Of a DNA stretch of 52,768 bases, positions 1-7,197 are shown in pieces. The notes beneath the pieces were generated by a model. That model had not been told where the DNA came from and searched no databases. It saw only the letters and a program-made list of their open reading frames with translations. The position numbers were made by a program, and so were the translations under genes. The stretch is from Stenotrophomonas sp. HITSZ_GD (GTDB lineage Bacteria > Pseudomonadota > Gammaproteobacteria > Xanthomonadales > Xanthomonadaceae), in assembly GCF_029543105.1 (NCBI RefSeq), contig NZ_JARQXB010000020.1, positions 1 through 52,768 of the forward strand, written 5' to 3'. Position 1 is the first letter of the stretch; each line of letters opens with the position of its first letter.

Positions 1-62
1 GATGTCGCCTACGAGCCCCCATGGATGGGTTCACGGCGTGTCCCGAAAGGGCCCAGCCCCCG
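1..62 (-). repeat. Bipartite palindromic intergenic repeat, copy 1 (cut by window edge)
   Basis: This is the right-hand part of the dispersed long-hairpin element found complete at 41988-42087. The second half of the inner hairpin is at 1-12, the core with the CATGGATG motif follows, and the outer arm starts with GTCCCGAAAGGGCCC at 40. The left arm lies outside the window. Orientation is opposite to the 41988 copy. It sits downstream of the yhhQ-like gene, beyond its terminator. Confidence 0.85.
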
Positions 63-135
63 CAGGCCGTGCACAAAAACCAAACAGCCGACCCACATCG
101 AAGGCCAACACCCCCGAAAACCCGCGCGAAAAACC

Positions 136-159
136 AAAAAGGGCGGCCAACGGCCGCCC
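136..159 (-). terminator. Intrinsic terminator of the DUF502-yhhQ unit
   Basis: An 8-bp GC stem (GGGCGGCC / GGCCGCCC, 141-148 and 152-159) with a 3-nt loop is followed on the minus strand by a run of five T (136-140). It begins 15 bp after the stop codon of the transporter gene. Confidence 0.8.
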
Positions 160-174
160 AATCAAAAAAACCCT

Positions 175-942
175 TTATCCAGCCGCCTGCAATCGCAATT
201 CCTCGGCCCGCTCCGCACCGAGATACCGCGTAATCCACCGCCGCATCAGATACAGCAGCGGGATCAGCGCGATCGCAAAGCCCATCTTGTAGACGTAGTT
301 GACCGTGCTCACCGCGAGAAACAGCGACAGCGGCCAATGCTGCGGCCCGATCACGAACGCCACGTAGATCACCACGAAGCTGTCCACCAGCTGCGATACC
401 GCCGTGGAGCCCGTCGCGCGCAGCCACACGTGCTTTTCGCCGGTCGCCCGGCGGATGCGATGGAACACCGCCACGTCGATCAACTGCCCGACCAGGAACG
501 CCACCAGCGAACCGCCGATGGTCCACAACCCCTGGCCGAAGATCGCCGAAAACGCCGCCTGGTAATCCGGCACGCCCTGCGACTGCGCCGCCGTCACCCA
601 CCAGCCGGCCGGCGCCAGCTTGATCGCCGCGAACGCGAACACGAAGCCGTAGCCGATCAACCCCACCGCCAGCCAGGAAATGAAACGCACACCCCGGCTG
701 CCGAAGAATTCGTTGATCGTGTCGGTCATGATGAACACGATCGGCCACAACAACGTGCCGGCGGTGAAGCTCAGCGAGCCCGTCTGCCCGAACAGGTTCC
801 AGTTCAACGGCGCAATGCCGAGCGTGTCCTCCAGGGCGAAGATCTTCACCCCGATGAACTCCGCCAGCGCCGCATTGACGCAGAAGAACGCCGCCAGCCC
901 GATGAACAGGCGAACGGCGCGATCCTCGAGCAGCCGGGGCAT
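175..942 (-). CDS. yhhQ: Queuosine precursor transporter, YhhQ/VUT family
   Basis: A 255-aa integral membrane protein with about six or seven hydrophobic helices. It carries the family-typical acidic stretch MTDTINEFFG (about residues 70-80) and the QLIDVAVF segment. Known members of this DUF165/VUT family import queuosine precursors (preQ0/preQ1) across the inner membrane for tRNA modification. The ATG at 942 lies two bases after the TGA of the DUF502 gene, so the two are probably co-transcribed. An in-frame GTG two codons upstream is an alternative start. The family is clear; the substrate is inferred from family knowledge. Confidence 0.85.
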   Translation of the reverse strand: MPRLLEDRAVRLFIGLAAFFCVNAALAEFIGVKIFALEDTLGIAPLNWNLFGQTGSLSFTAGTLLWPIVFIMTDTINEFFGSRGVRFISWLAVGLIGYGFVFAFAAIKLAPAGWWVTAAQSQGVPDYQAAFSAIFGQGLWTIGGSLVAFLVGQLIDVAVFHRIRRATGEKHVWLRATGSTAVSQLVDSFVVIYVAFVIGPQHWPLSLFLAVSTVNYVYKMGFAIALIPLLYLMRRWITRYLGAERAEELRLQAAG

Positions 943-944
943 CG

Positions 945-1628
945 TCACGCGCGGTCGGCGGTGCGGGTGAAGGGTACGGTGTCCGGCGATACGGCGCCGC
1001 CAGAGATGATGAAGCTCATCGCCTGGTCCACCGTCCAGTCGGTCGGCGTGAGCAGTTCCACCGGCACGATCTCCAGGTAGCCGGACGTGGGGTTGGGCGT
1101 CGTCGGCACGTACACCGCCGCCAGCTCGCGGCCCGTGCCGTGCTCGCGGATCACCCGCGTCACCAGGCCGACGGATTTCATGTCGCGATGCGGGAAGTCG
1201 ATCAACACCACGCGCTGCGTGCTGCCCGGCTGCGTCTGCAGGATGTCCAGCAGCTTGCGCGCGCTGTCGTAGACCACGCTCGCCAGCGGGATGCGGCGCA
1301 TCACCGCCTCGAACCAACGCAACAGCTGCTGGCCGATTACCCGCCGGCTGAGCACGCCGACGAAGAGGATCACCAGCACCGTGGCGATCAACGCGATGGT
1401 GTTCTGCACCCACACCGCCTGGATCCAGTCCAGGTAGCCCGGGAAGGAACTGGCGATCTGCTCGGACAGCGGCGTCACCCACGGCGCGCTGATGCCCGAG
1501 AGCAGCGAGAACACGAACTTGACGACCACCCAGGTCAACCACACCGGCAGCAGCGTGAGCAGGCCGGTCAGGAAAATGCGTTGCAGGGAGGGGCGGGGGG
1601 AGGGGGAAGCAGCGTCGGCGGGGGACAT
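945..1628 (-). CDS. DUF502 family membrane protein
   Basis: A 227-aa protein with an N-terminal hydrophobic helix (FLTGLLTLLPVWLTWVVV) and a second helix (IALIATVLVILFVGVLSRR), then a soluble part with RIPLASVVYDSARKLLDIL and YVPTTPNPTSGYLEIVP, both typical of DUF502. The biochemical role is unknown. I chose the ATG at 1628 because the residues before it are not family-like; ATGs at 1637 and 1649 are alternatives and none has a convincing Shine-Dalgarno sequence. It is followed directly by the YhhQ-like gene and is divergent from the padR unit. Confidence 0.8.
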   Translation of the reverse strand: MSPADAASPSPRPSLQRIFLTGLLTLLPVWLTWVVVKFVFSLLSGISAPWVTPLSEQIASSFPGYLDWIQAVWVQNTIALIATVLVILFVGVLSRRVIGQQLLRWFEAVMRRIPLASVVYDSARKLLDILQTQPGSTQRVVLIDFPHRDMKSVGLVTRVIREHGTGRELAAVYVPTTPNPTSGYLEIVPVELLTPTDWTVDQAMSFIISGGAVSPDTVPFTRTADRA

Positions 1629-1707
1629 AGTGCGCGCCATTGTAGGCATTCAGGTCGGCAAACGCGCCGGTATGGGCCCGCCGGTGGCCGGGGTGACTAC
1701 CGGCACA

Positions 1708-1721
1708 TTCGGTATACCGAA
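1708..1721. promoter_or_regulatory. 14-bp palindrome, candidate PadR operator
   Basis: A perfect palindrome TTCGGTATACCGAA lies 41 bp upstream of the padR start, in the divergent gap with the DUF502 gene. PadR regulators commonly autorepress through AT-centred palindromes close to their own promoter. Assignment to this regulator is by position only. Confidence 0.5.
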
Positions 1722-1761
1722 CTTCGCAATAGCATGGCCTCCAACCTAGCGGGAGGTGGCC

Positions 1762-2127
1762 ATGAGCGACATCGACGCCCAATTGCGCAAGTTCCAGAAG
1801 GAGCTCAGCGCCGGCACCGTGTCCCTGGCCTTGCTCGCCGTCCTGGCGCAGGCCAGCGAGCCGCTGTACGGCTACCTCATCGCCAAGCGGCTGGAGCGCA
1901 TCGGCGATGGCGTGCTGGCCGGCAAGCAGAGCGCGCTGTACCCGGTGCTGCGCAACCTGGAAGGCGCCGGCCTGCTGCAGAGCGAGGTCGAACCGTCGAT
2001 GTCCGGGCCGCCGCGCCGCTATTACCGCATCACCGAGGCCGGGCGCGATTGCCTGGCGCAGTGGACCGCCGCTTGGCGGGCCACCCGAGATTCCGTCGAT
2101 TCCGTGCTGGAGGGGAGTACCGCATGA
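1762..2127 (+). CDS. PadR family transcriptional regulator
   Basis: A 121-aa winged-helix protein. It shows the PadR pattern: ALLAVLAQASEPLYGYLIAKRLE (helices 1-2), GKQSALYPVLRNLEGAGLLQSEVE (recognition helix and wing entry) and RRYYRITEAGRDCL (wing). The start at 1762 is supported by GGGAGG at 1751-1756; an in-frame GTG at 1756 is less likely. Its stop overlaps the next start (ATGA at 2124), so the two are translationally coupled. It probably represses its own operon through the palindrome at 1708-1721. Confidence 0.92.
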   Translation: MSDIDAQLRKFQKELSAGTVSLALLAVLAQASEPLYGYLIAKRLERIGDGVLAGKQSALYPVLRNLEGAGLLQSEVEPSMSGPPRRYYRITEAGRDCLAQWTAAWRATRDSVDSVLEGSTA

Positions 2128-3035
2128 ACACTGAAACCACCGCCCGGCCATTGCCGGCGACGATTCCCGAATACCTGGCGCAACTGCGCCAGGCCCTGGC
2201 CGGCGCCGATCCGGCGATGATCCAGGACGCCCTCTACGACGCGGAGGAATACCTGCGCGCGGAGATGGCCGCCCAGCCCGGCCGCAGCGAGGCGGAGGTC
2301 ATCGCCGATGTCGCCGGCAGCTACGGCGCGCCGGAGGAAGTGGCCGACATCTACCGCGAGACCGAGGTGACGGTGAGCCGCGCGCTGCGCCCGCCGGTGC
2401 CGCCCAAGCGCCGTTCGTGGGTGGGCCGCTTCTTCGGCGTGGCCGCCGACCCGCGCACCTACGGCGCCCTGTTCTACCTGCTGCTGGCCGTGGCGACGGG
2501 CAGTTTCTACTTCAGCTGGGTGGTCACCGGCACCGCGCTCTCGCTCGGCCTGCTGATCCTGATCATCGGCGTCCCGCTGCTGGTGCTGTTCCTCGGCTCG
2601 GTGCGCGTGCTTTCGCTGGTGGAGGGCCGCATCGTGGAAGTGCTGCTGGGTGTGCGCATGCCGCGCAGGCCGACCTATGTCAGCCACCAGGAGGGCTGGA
2701 TCGCACGGATCGGCGCGATGTTCAGCGACGCGCGCACGTGGACCACCATGCTGTACTTCCTGCTGATGCTGCCGCTGGGCATCGTGTACTCGGTGCTGTT
2801 CACCACGCTGTTGAGCCTGTCGCTGGGCCTGGTGTTGTCGCCGCTGGGCGTGATCTTCGACCATGCGTTCGACATCAACGTCGGGCCCTGGAACCTGGTC
2901 AGCGATGCGGCCTGGGCATTGCCGCTGGTCTGCGCGGTGGGCGTGGTGATGCTGTTCGCCACGCTGCACCTGGCGCGGGGCATTGGGCACGTGCACGGGT
3001 TGATAGCCAAGCACTTGCTGGTGCGGGCGGATTGA
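2124..3035 (+). CDS. HAAS-domain membrane sensor protein
   Basis: A 303-aa protein. The N-terminal 90 residues are helical and contain YLAQLRQAL, the acidic DALYDAEEYLRAE and YGAPEEVADIYRET, as in HAAS/DUF1700-type domains that sit next to PadR regulators. Two blocks of hydrophobic helices follow (about 110-165 and 205-245) and a last helix near 275-295. Both blocks begin with a similar segment (DPRTYGALFYLLL and DARTWTTMLYFLL), suggesting an internal duplication of a sensor domain. Coupled to padR by a 4-base overlap, it probably passes an envelope signal to that regulator. The ligand is unknown. Confidence 0.8.
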   Translation: MNTETTARPLPATIPEYLAQLRQALAGADPAMIQDALYDAEEYLRAEMAAQPGRSEAEVIADVAGSYGAPEEVADIYRETEVTVSRALRPPVPPKRRSWVGRFFGVAADPRTYGALFYLLLAVATGSFYFSWVVTGTALSLGLLILIIGVPLLVLFLGSVRVLSLVEGRIVEVLLGVRMPRRPTYVSHQEGWIARIGAMFSDARTWTTMLYFLLMLPLGIVYSVLFTTLLSLSLGLVLSPLGVIFDHAFDINVGPWNLVSDAAWALPLVCAVGVVMLFATLHLARGIGHVHGLIAKHLLVRAD

Positions 3036-3051
3036 CTGGAGACGCTGGATG

Positions 3052-3082
3052 AAAAAAAGGCCGCCCTTGGGGCGGCCTTTTT
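3052..3082. terminator. Bidirectional intrinsic terminator
   Basis: A perfect 11-bp stem (AAAGGCCGCCC, 3056-3066, with 3070-3080) and a 3-nt loop, with A7 on the left and T5 on the right. It can therefore end both the padR/HAAS transcript and the convergent phaZ transcript. Confidence 0.88.
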
Positions 3083-3095
3083 GTTTGCGCCTGCT

Positions 3096-3122
3096 GCGGT
3101 CGCGGCTGAAGCCGCTCCTACG
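3096..3122 (-). repeat. REP-like element, copy A
   Basis: Contains GTCGCGGCTGAAGCCGCTCC with the imperfect palindrome CGGCTGAAGCCG. The same sequence occurs inverted at 15291-15317. Short repeats of this kind (GTAGGAGCGGCTTCAGCCGC) are, from memory, frequent between genes of Pseudomonas and Xanthomonadaceae. It lies between the bidirectional terminator and the end of phaZ. Confidence 0.75.
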
Positions 3123-3153
3123 AAGGCGGCGGGGCGGGGTACCGGCGGCGCGC

Positions 3154-4452
3154 TTACTTGCGGCGCCGCAGCGGGGTGATCGTCGCCGCTGGGGCCTTGC
3201 GCACCGGTTCGGCGGCGTAGCGGGCGATGAAGTCGCGCACCTGCGGGTACACCACGTCGCGCCAGCGGCGGCCGCTGAAGATGCCGTAATGGCCCGCGCC
3301 CTCGACGACGAGGTGGCGGCGATGCGCTGGCTCGATGCCGGTACACAGCTGCTGCGCCGCTTCGGTCTGGCCGAGGCCGGCGATGTCGTCCAACTCGCCT
3401 TCGATGCTCAGCAGCGCGGTCTCGCCGATCGCCGCGGGCTCCACGCGCTGGCCGCGCACCTTCCACTCGCCGCGCGGCAGCAGGAACTCCTGGAACACGG
3501 TGTGGATGGTGTCCAGGTAGTACTTGGCCGGCATGTCGAGCACGGCGTTGTACTCGTCGTAGAAGCGGCGGTGCGATTCGGCGTCCTGCAGGTCGCCCTT
3601 GACCAGGTCGGTATAGAAATCCCAGTGCGACATGACGTGGCGGCTGGGGTTCATCGACAGGAAGCCGGCGTGCTGCAGGAAACCCGGATAGACCTGGCGG
3701 CCGTGCCCCGGGTATGGGAACGGCACGGTGTGGATGACGTTGTTCTCGAACCACGACAGCGGGTTCTGCGTGGCGAGGTTGTTCACCGCGGTGGGGCTGC
3801 GGCGCGCGTCGATCGGGCCGCCCATCATGACCAGCGAGCGCGGGGTCTTCTCGCCATCGGCCGCCATCAGCGAAACGGCGGCCAGCACGGGCACGGTCGG
3901 CTGGCACACGCTCATCACGTGCAGCTCTTCGGCGCCGATGTGGCGGATGAAGTCACGGATGTAGTCGATGTAGTCGTCCAGGCCGAAGTCGCCTTCGGAC
4001 AGCGGCACCATGCGCGCGTCGACCCAGTCGGTGACATACACCTTGTGGTTGCGCAGCAGGGTGCGCACGGTGTCGCGCAGCAGGGTGGCGTGGTGGCCGG
4101 AGAGCGGGGCGACGACCAGCACGGTCGGCTGCTGCTTCATGCTGGCCAGCAGCTCGGGGCGGTCGCTGAAGCGCTTGAAGCGCAGCAGGCGGCAGAACGG
4201 CTTGGCGAGGACTTCGCGCTCGATGATGGGCAGCGAGTGGCCGTCCACTTCGACGTCGTCGAGGTTCCAGGCGGGCTTCTCGTAGGCCTTGCCGAGGCGG
4301 TGGAAGAGCTCGTTGCCGGCGGCCAGGCGCTCAGCGCCGGGCAGGGACGCCCACAGCGAGTCCGGATCGGAGAACATCTTGACGTTCGCGCGCGCCTGGT
4401 GGACCCACGGCGCCAACAGATTGCGGGTCAGCTCATGCAGTTGATAAAGCAT
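3154..4452 (-). CDS. phaZ: Intracellular polyhydroxyalkanoate depolymerase
   Basis: A 432-aa protein matching the intracellular PHB/PHA depolymerase family over its whole length. Segments such as VLVVAPLSGHHATLLRDTVR, VYVTDWVDARMVPL, DYIDYIRDFIRHIG and the C-terminal HRRHLVVEGAGHYGIFSGRRW (PhaZ C-terminal region) are typical. The expected nucleophile region reads HVMSVCQPTVPVLAAV, the cysteine variant of the lipase-box position seen in this family. The enzyme degrades stored PHA granules in the cytoplasm. The start at 4452 gives the usual N-terminus MLYQLHELTR. No PHA synthase is in the window. A CTGC-N3-GCAG site just upstream suggests PhaR-type control. Confidence 0.9.
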   Translation of the reverse strand: MLYQLHELTRNLLAPWVHQARANVKMFSDPDSLWASLPGAERLAAGNELFHRLGKAYEKPAWNLDDVEVDGHSLPIIEREVLAKPFCRLLRFKRFSDRPELLASMKQQPTVLVVAPLSGHHATLLRDTVRTLLRNHKVYVTDWVDARMVPLSEGDFGLDDYIDYIRDFIRHIGAEELHVMSVCQPTVPVLAAVSLMAADGEKTPRSLVMMGGPIDARRSPTAVNNLATQNPLSWFENNVIHTVPFPYPGHGRQVYPGFLQHAGFLSMNPSRHVMSHWDFYTDLVKGDLQDAESHRRFYDEYNAVLDMPAKYYLDTIHTVFQEFLLPRGEWKVRGQRVEPAAIGETALLSIEGELDDIAGLGQTEAAQQLCTGIEPAHRRHLVVEGAGHYGIFSGRRWRDVVYPQVRDFIARYAAEPVRKAPAATITPLRRRK

Positions 4453-4478
4453 TCTCGCCCTTGACAACGTGATGGTTG

Positions 4479-4489
4479 CTGCTGTGCAG
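4479..4489. promoter_or_regulatory. PhaR-like operator CTGC-N3-GCAG before phaZ
   Basis: The sequence CTGCTGTGCAG lies 27 bp upstream of the phaZ start, next to the possible minus-strand -10 element TATGCT (4489-4494). The PHA-responsive repressor PhaR of Paracoccus is known to bind CTGC-N3/4-GCAG, so this is a plausible site for the same control here. Confidence 0.45.
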
Positions 4490-4570
4490 CATACCCTAAT
4501 TGGGGCTATATGCACCTTAATGGGGCGGGGGGTTGTTCCGCGTAAGGCCTCGGGCGGGGAGTGGGTCGCG

Positions 4571-4687
4571 CGGCGCCCGGGGGCATGCCCTGACGGGGGA
4601 CGCCGAAAACGTCCATCCATGGACTCGCGCTCGTAGGGCGACGTCCTGTCGCCCTACGCCCCCGTCAGGGCATGCCCCCGGACGCCC
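4571..4687 (+). repeat. Bipartite palindromic intergenic repeat, copy 2
   Basis: Outer arms of 23 bp match perfectly (4577-4599 with 4659-4681; arm contains GGGCATGCCCTGACGGGGG). They enclose a core with TCCATCCATGGA and an inner hairpin GTAGGGCGAC / GTCGCCCTAC. The arms extend a few bases further with one mismatch. It lies between the start of phaZ and the end of the methyltransferase gene. Apart from the PhaR-like site, nothing else was recognised in the 289-bp gap. Confidence 0.88.
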
Positions 4688-4741
4688 TCCAACCTTCCAC
4701 GTCGCGGGTCGAAGGGCGAAGCGTGGGCTATCGGGCTGTCG

Positions 4742-5332
4742 TTAGGGGGTTTCCAGCGCCGAGGCGTGGCCGGCGAAGGCTGGCGAAAGCCAGCCGTGCG
4801 AGCCCAGCGCGGTGAAGCCGACGCCTTCCAGCTGCTGGCGGTACCAGCGGGCGGGGCGCGATTGGAAATCCTCGTGGTCGCCTTCGAATTCGTCTTCCTT
4901 GGCGAAGGTTTCCAGGAATGCGACGCCACCGCACAGTTCGGCCAGGCCCGGCAGGCCGGCGCGCAGTTCGCGGGTGGGCAGGTAGTGCAGCACGTCGCTG
5001 CACACGAGCAGGTCCACCGGGGCGCAGGGGCGCAACCAGGCGAAATCGCCGAAGCGCGCGAGGTGGATATTGCGGCTGCGGCCGTAACGGCGCACGGCGT
5101 ATTCGCTGGGATCGAACCCCAGGTACTGCACGCGCGGGCGCAACTGTTGCAGCGGGGCGCGCCAGGCGCCTTCGCCGCAGCCGATGTCGAGCACGCTGCG
5201 GATCGGGCGTTCGAGGTAGTGCTCGGCCAACGCGACGGCCAGTGCGACCTTGCGTCGCAGGCGCGCGGCATCGTGCAGGCCTTCCTGGCGGTACCAGCGC
5301 TGGAAATAGGCCTGGTCGTATTGCTTGGACAT
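4742..5332 (-). CDS. Class I SAM-dependent methyltransferase
   Basis: A 196-aa protein with the Rossmann SAM-binding motif VLDIGCGEGAWRAPL (motif I, about residues 47-61), the acidic residue YLGFDPSEYA (motif II) and VDLLVCSDVLHYLP (motif IV). The substrate cannot be told from sequence. The ATG at 5332 begins MSKQYDQAYFQRWY, a usual N-terminus for this family. It is divergent from the HemJ-like gene, with 87 bp between the starts. Confidence 0.85.
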   Translation of the reverse strand: MSKQYDQAYFQRWYRQEGLHDAARLRRKVALAVALAEHYLERPIRSVLDIGCGEGAWRAPLQQLRPRVQYLGFDPSEYAVRRYGRSRNIHLARFGDFAWLRPCAPVDLLVCSDVLHYLPTRELRAGLPGLAELCGGVAFLETFAKEDEFEGDHEDFQSRPARWYRQQLEGVGFTALGSHGWLSPAFAGHASALETP

Positions 5333-5419
5333 GCGGGCTCCGGGCGCACCCGGCTGTGCGGGGCGGCGTGGGATCGGGGAGAATGCCGCCCATCCTACGC
5401 GAGCGGTGGAGCCAGCCCA

Positions 5420-5869
5420 ATGACCCTGTACCTGTGGATCAAGACCTTCCACCTGCTGTTCGTCATCGCGTGGATGGCCTGCGTGTTCTACCTGCCGCGC
5501 ATCCTGGTCAACCTCGCCGAGGCGGGCAACGATGCGGCGGTACGCGCACGGCTCGTGTTGATGGGGCGCCGGTTGTACAAGTTCGGCCACAACATGTTCG
5601 GCCTGGCGATCGTGCTCGGCGCGATCCTGTGGCTGGGCTACCGCTTCATTCCCGATTTCCCGACGATGGTCGGCGGCGGCAAGTGGCTGCACGCCAAGCT
5701 CGGCGTGGTGGTGCTGATCCTGGCTCACTACATCGTGGCCGGCCGCTGGCTCAAGGGCGTGGACCAGGGGCGCGCGCTGCCTTCCTCGCGGGCGCTGCGC
5801 CTGTTCAACGAGGTGCCGGTGCTGTTGCTGGTCGGCGTGATCTGGCTGGTGCTCGCCAAGCCGTTCTAA
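5420..5869 (+). CDS. hemJ: HemJ/CopD-family membrane protein, probable protoporphyrinogen oxidase
   Basis: A 149-aa protein with four hydrophobic helices. The pattern fits UPF0093/HemJ: KTFHLLFVIAWMACVFYLPR at the N-terminus, GKWLHAKLGVVVLILAHY in the middle and LFNEVPVLLLVGVIWLVLAKPF at the end. HemJ oxidises protoporphyrinogen IX to protoporphyrin IX in the inner membrane. Annotation pipelines often name such proteins CopD family, but the length and the WLHAKL and NEVP motifs favour HemJ. Monocistronic, and convergent with a small membrane-protein gene 3 bp away. Confidence 0.7.
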   Translation: MTLYLWIKTFHLLFVIAWMACVFYLPRILVNLAEAGNDAAVRARLVLMGRRLYKFGHNMFGLAIVLGAILWLGYRFIPDFPTMVGGGKWLHAKLGVVVLILAHYIVAGRWLKGVDQGRALPSSRALRLFNEVPVLLLVGVIWLVLAKPF

Positions 5870-5872
5870 GGC

Positions 5873-6052
5873 TCAGCGCACCTGCCGGAGGATCCACGTC
5901 ACCGCGGTGACCCAGCAGACGATCACGAACCAGGCCAGCACCGCATTGGAGGCGATGCCGCGCCGGTGGCGGACGAACAGGTTCACCAGCAGCGCGACGA
6001 TCAGCGGGATCACGAACAGGGCGGTCGGCCCTACCCACCACGGCAGGTCCAT
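5873..6052 (-). CDS. Small two-helix membrane protein, function unknown
   Basis: A 59-aa protein with two hydrophobic segments (ALFVIPLIVALLVNLFV and AVLAWFVIVCWVTAVTWIL) joined by the basic loop RHRRG. The ATG at 6052 is chosen because AAGGA lies nine bases before it; the ATG at 6061 would leave almost no spacing. Its stop lies 3 bp from that of the convergent HemJ-like gene. Not recognised as a named family. Confidence 0.6.
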   Translation of the reverse strand: MDLPWWVGPTALFVIPLIVALLVNLFVRHRRGIASNAVLAWFVIVCWVTAVTWILRQVR

Positions 6053-6152
6053 GCGGGTCATTCCTTTGCGGGAGCCGCGGCCATCCTAGCGCGGTGGCCG
6101 GCGCCCCGCATCCGGGCGCCGGCATCGCCGCCGTGCGCCGCCGTGCGATGCC

Positions 6153-7112
6153 TTACGCCGCCTCGTAGGCGCCGTAACCGCGCAGCCGCTCGTAGCGCTG
6201 CTGCAGCAGGGTGTCGACCGGGATCTTCTCCAGCGCGTCGAGCTCGTTGAGCAGCACGGCCTTCAGCCGCTTGCCCATCTGGTTCGGGTTGCGGTGCGCG
6301 CCGCCGATCGGCTCGCGGATCACCTTGTCCACCAGCCCCAGCGCCTTCAGGCGCGGGGCGGTCAGGCCGAGCTGCTCGGCGGCGTCCTTCGCCTTGCCGG
6401 CGTCCTTCCACAGGATCGAGGCGCAGCCTTCCGGCGAGATCACCGAATAGGTGCCGTATTCGAGCATCAGCGTGCGGTCGCCCACGCCGATGGCCAGCGC
6501 GCCGCCCGAGCCGCCTTCGCCGATCACCGTGCAGATCACCGGGATCTTCAGCTCGGCCATTTCCAGCAGGTTGCGCGCGATCGCCTCGGACTGGCCACGC
6601 TCTTCGGCGCCGATGCCCGGGTAGGCGCCGGGGGTGTCGATGAAGGTCAGCAGCGGCAGGCGGAAGCGCTCGGCCAGCTTCATCAGGCGCAGCGCCTTGC
6701 GGTAGCCCTCCGGGCGCGGCATGCCGAAGTTGCGCGCGACCTTGGTCTTGGTATCGCGACCCTTCTGGTGGCCGATGATGACCACCGGGCGGCCGTCGAT
6801 GCGGGCCAGGCCGCCGACGATGGCCTTGTCGTCGGCATAGGCGCGGTCGCCGGCCAGCTCCTGGAACTCGTCGCAGAAGATGCGGATGTAATCGAGCGTG
6901 TACGGCCGCTGCGGATGGCGCGCCAGCTGCGAGACCTGCCAGGCGGACAGGTCGCGGAAGATCTGCGCGGTGCGGATGCGCAGCTTGTCGCGCAGGGCCT
7001 TCACCTCGGCATCCACGTTGACGGCCGGGCCGGTGCTGGCGTTGCGCAGCTCCTGGATCTTGGCTTCCAGATCGGCGATGGGTTGCTCGAAGTCGAGGTA
7101 GTTCGGATTCAT
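6153..7112 (-). CDS. accA: Acetyl-CoA carboxylase carboxyltransferase subunit alpha
   Basis: A 319-aa protein of full length. AccA hallmarks include [56 protein letters not shown] and [16 protein letters not shown]. With AccD it transfers the carboxyl group from biotin on AccB to acetyl-CoA, giving malonyl-CoA. It lies 85 bp downstream of dnaE, as in Escherichia coli. A strong stem without a U run (6098-6106 with 6114-6122) lies downstream. Confidence 0.97.
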   Translation of the reverse strand: MNPNYLDFEQPIADLEAKIQELRNASTGPAVNVDAEVKALRDKLRIRTAQIFRDLSAWQVSQLARHPQRPYTLDYIRIFCDEFQELAGDRAYADDKAIVGGLARIDGRPVVIIGHQKGRDTKTKVARNFGMPRPEGYRKALRLMKLAERFRLPLLTFIDTPGAYPGIGAEERGQSEAIARNLLEMAELKIPVICTVIGEGGSGGALAIGVGDRTLMLEYGTYSVISPEGCASILWKDAGKAKDAAEQLGLTAPRLKALGLVDKVIREPIGGAHRNPNQMGKRLKAVLLNELDALEKIPVDTLLQQRYERLRGYGAYEAA

Positions 7113-7197
7113 GGGAAGCCGGTCGGACGAAAGGAAGGAAGTGTAGCCGAAGGGGCGCGATCCACCCGTACGCAGGCGTCCGGGTGGCGGGCGGCGC

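Noticed and set aside
2-292. Small reading frames across the palindromic repeats (peptides with HGWIHGVSRKG or DGFTACPE-like text), also at 25691-26083, 42052-42669 and 52457-52745
   Set aside because: They come from the repeated element itself, recur at every copy in both orientations, cross terminators and have no ribosome-binding sites.
943-2151. Upstream extension of the yhhQ frame to 2151
   Set aside because: It overlaps DUF502 and padR on both strands; family similarity begins at 942.
6098-6122. Strong hairpin after accA as intrinsic terminator
   Set aside because: A 9-bp stem is present but no U tract follows on the minus strand, so it is not listed as a terminator.
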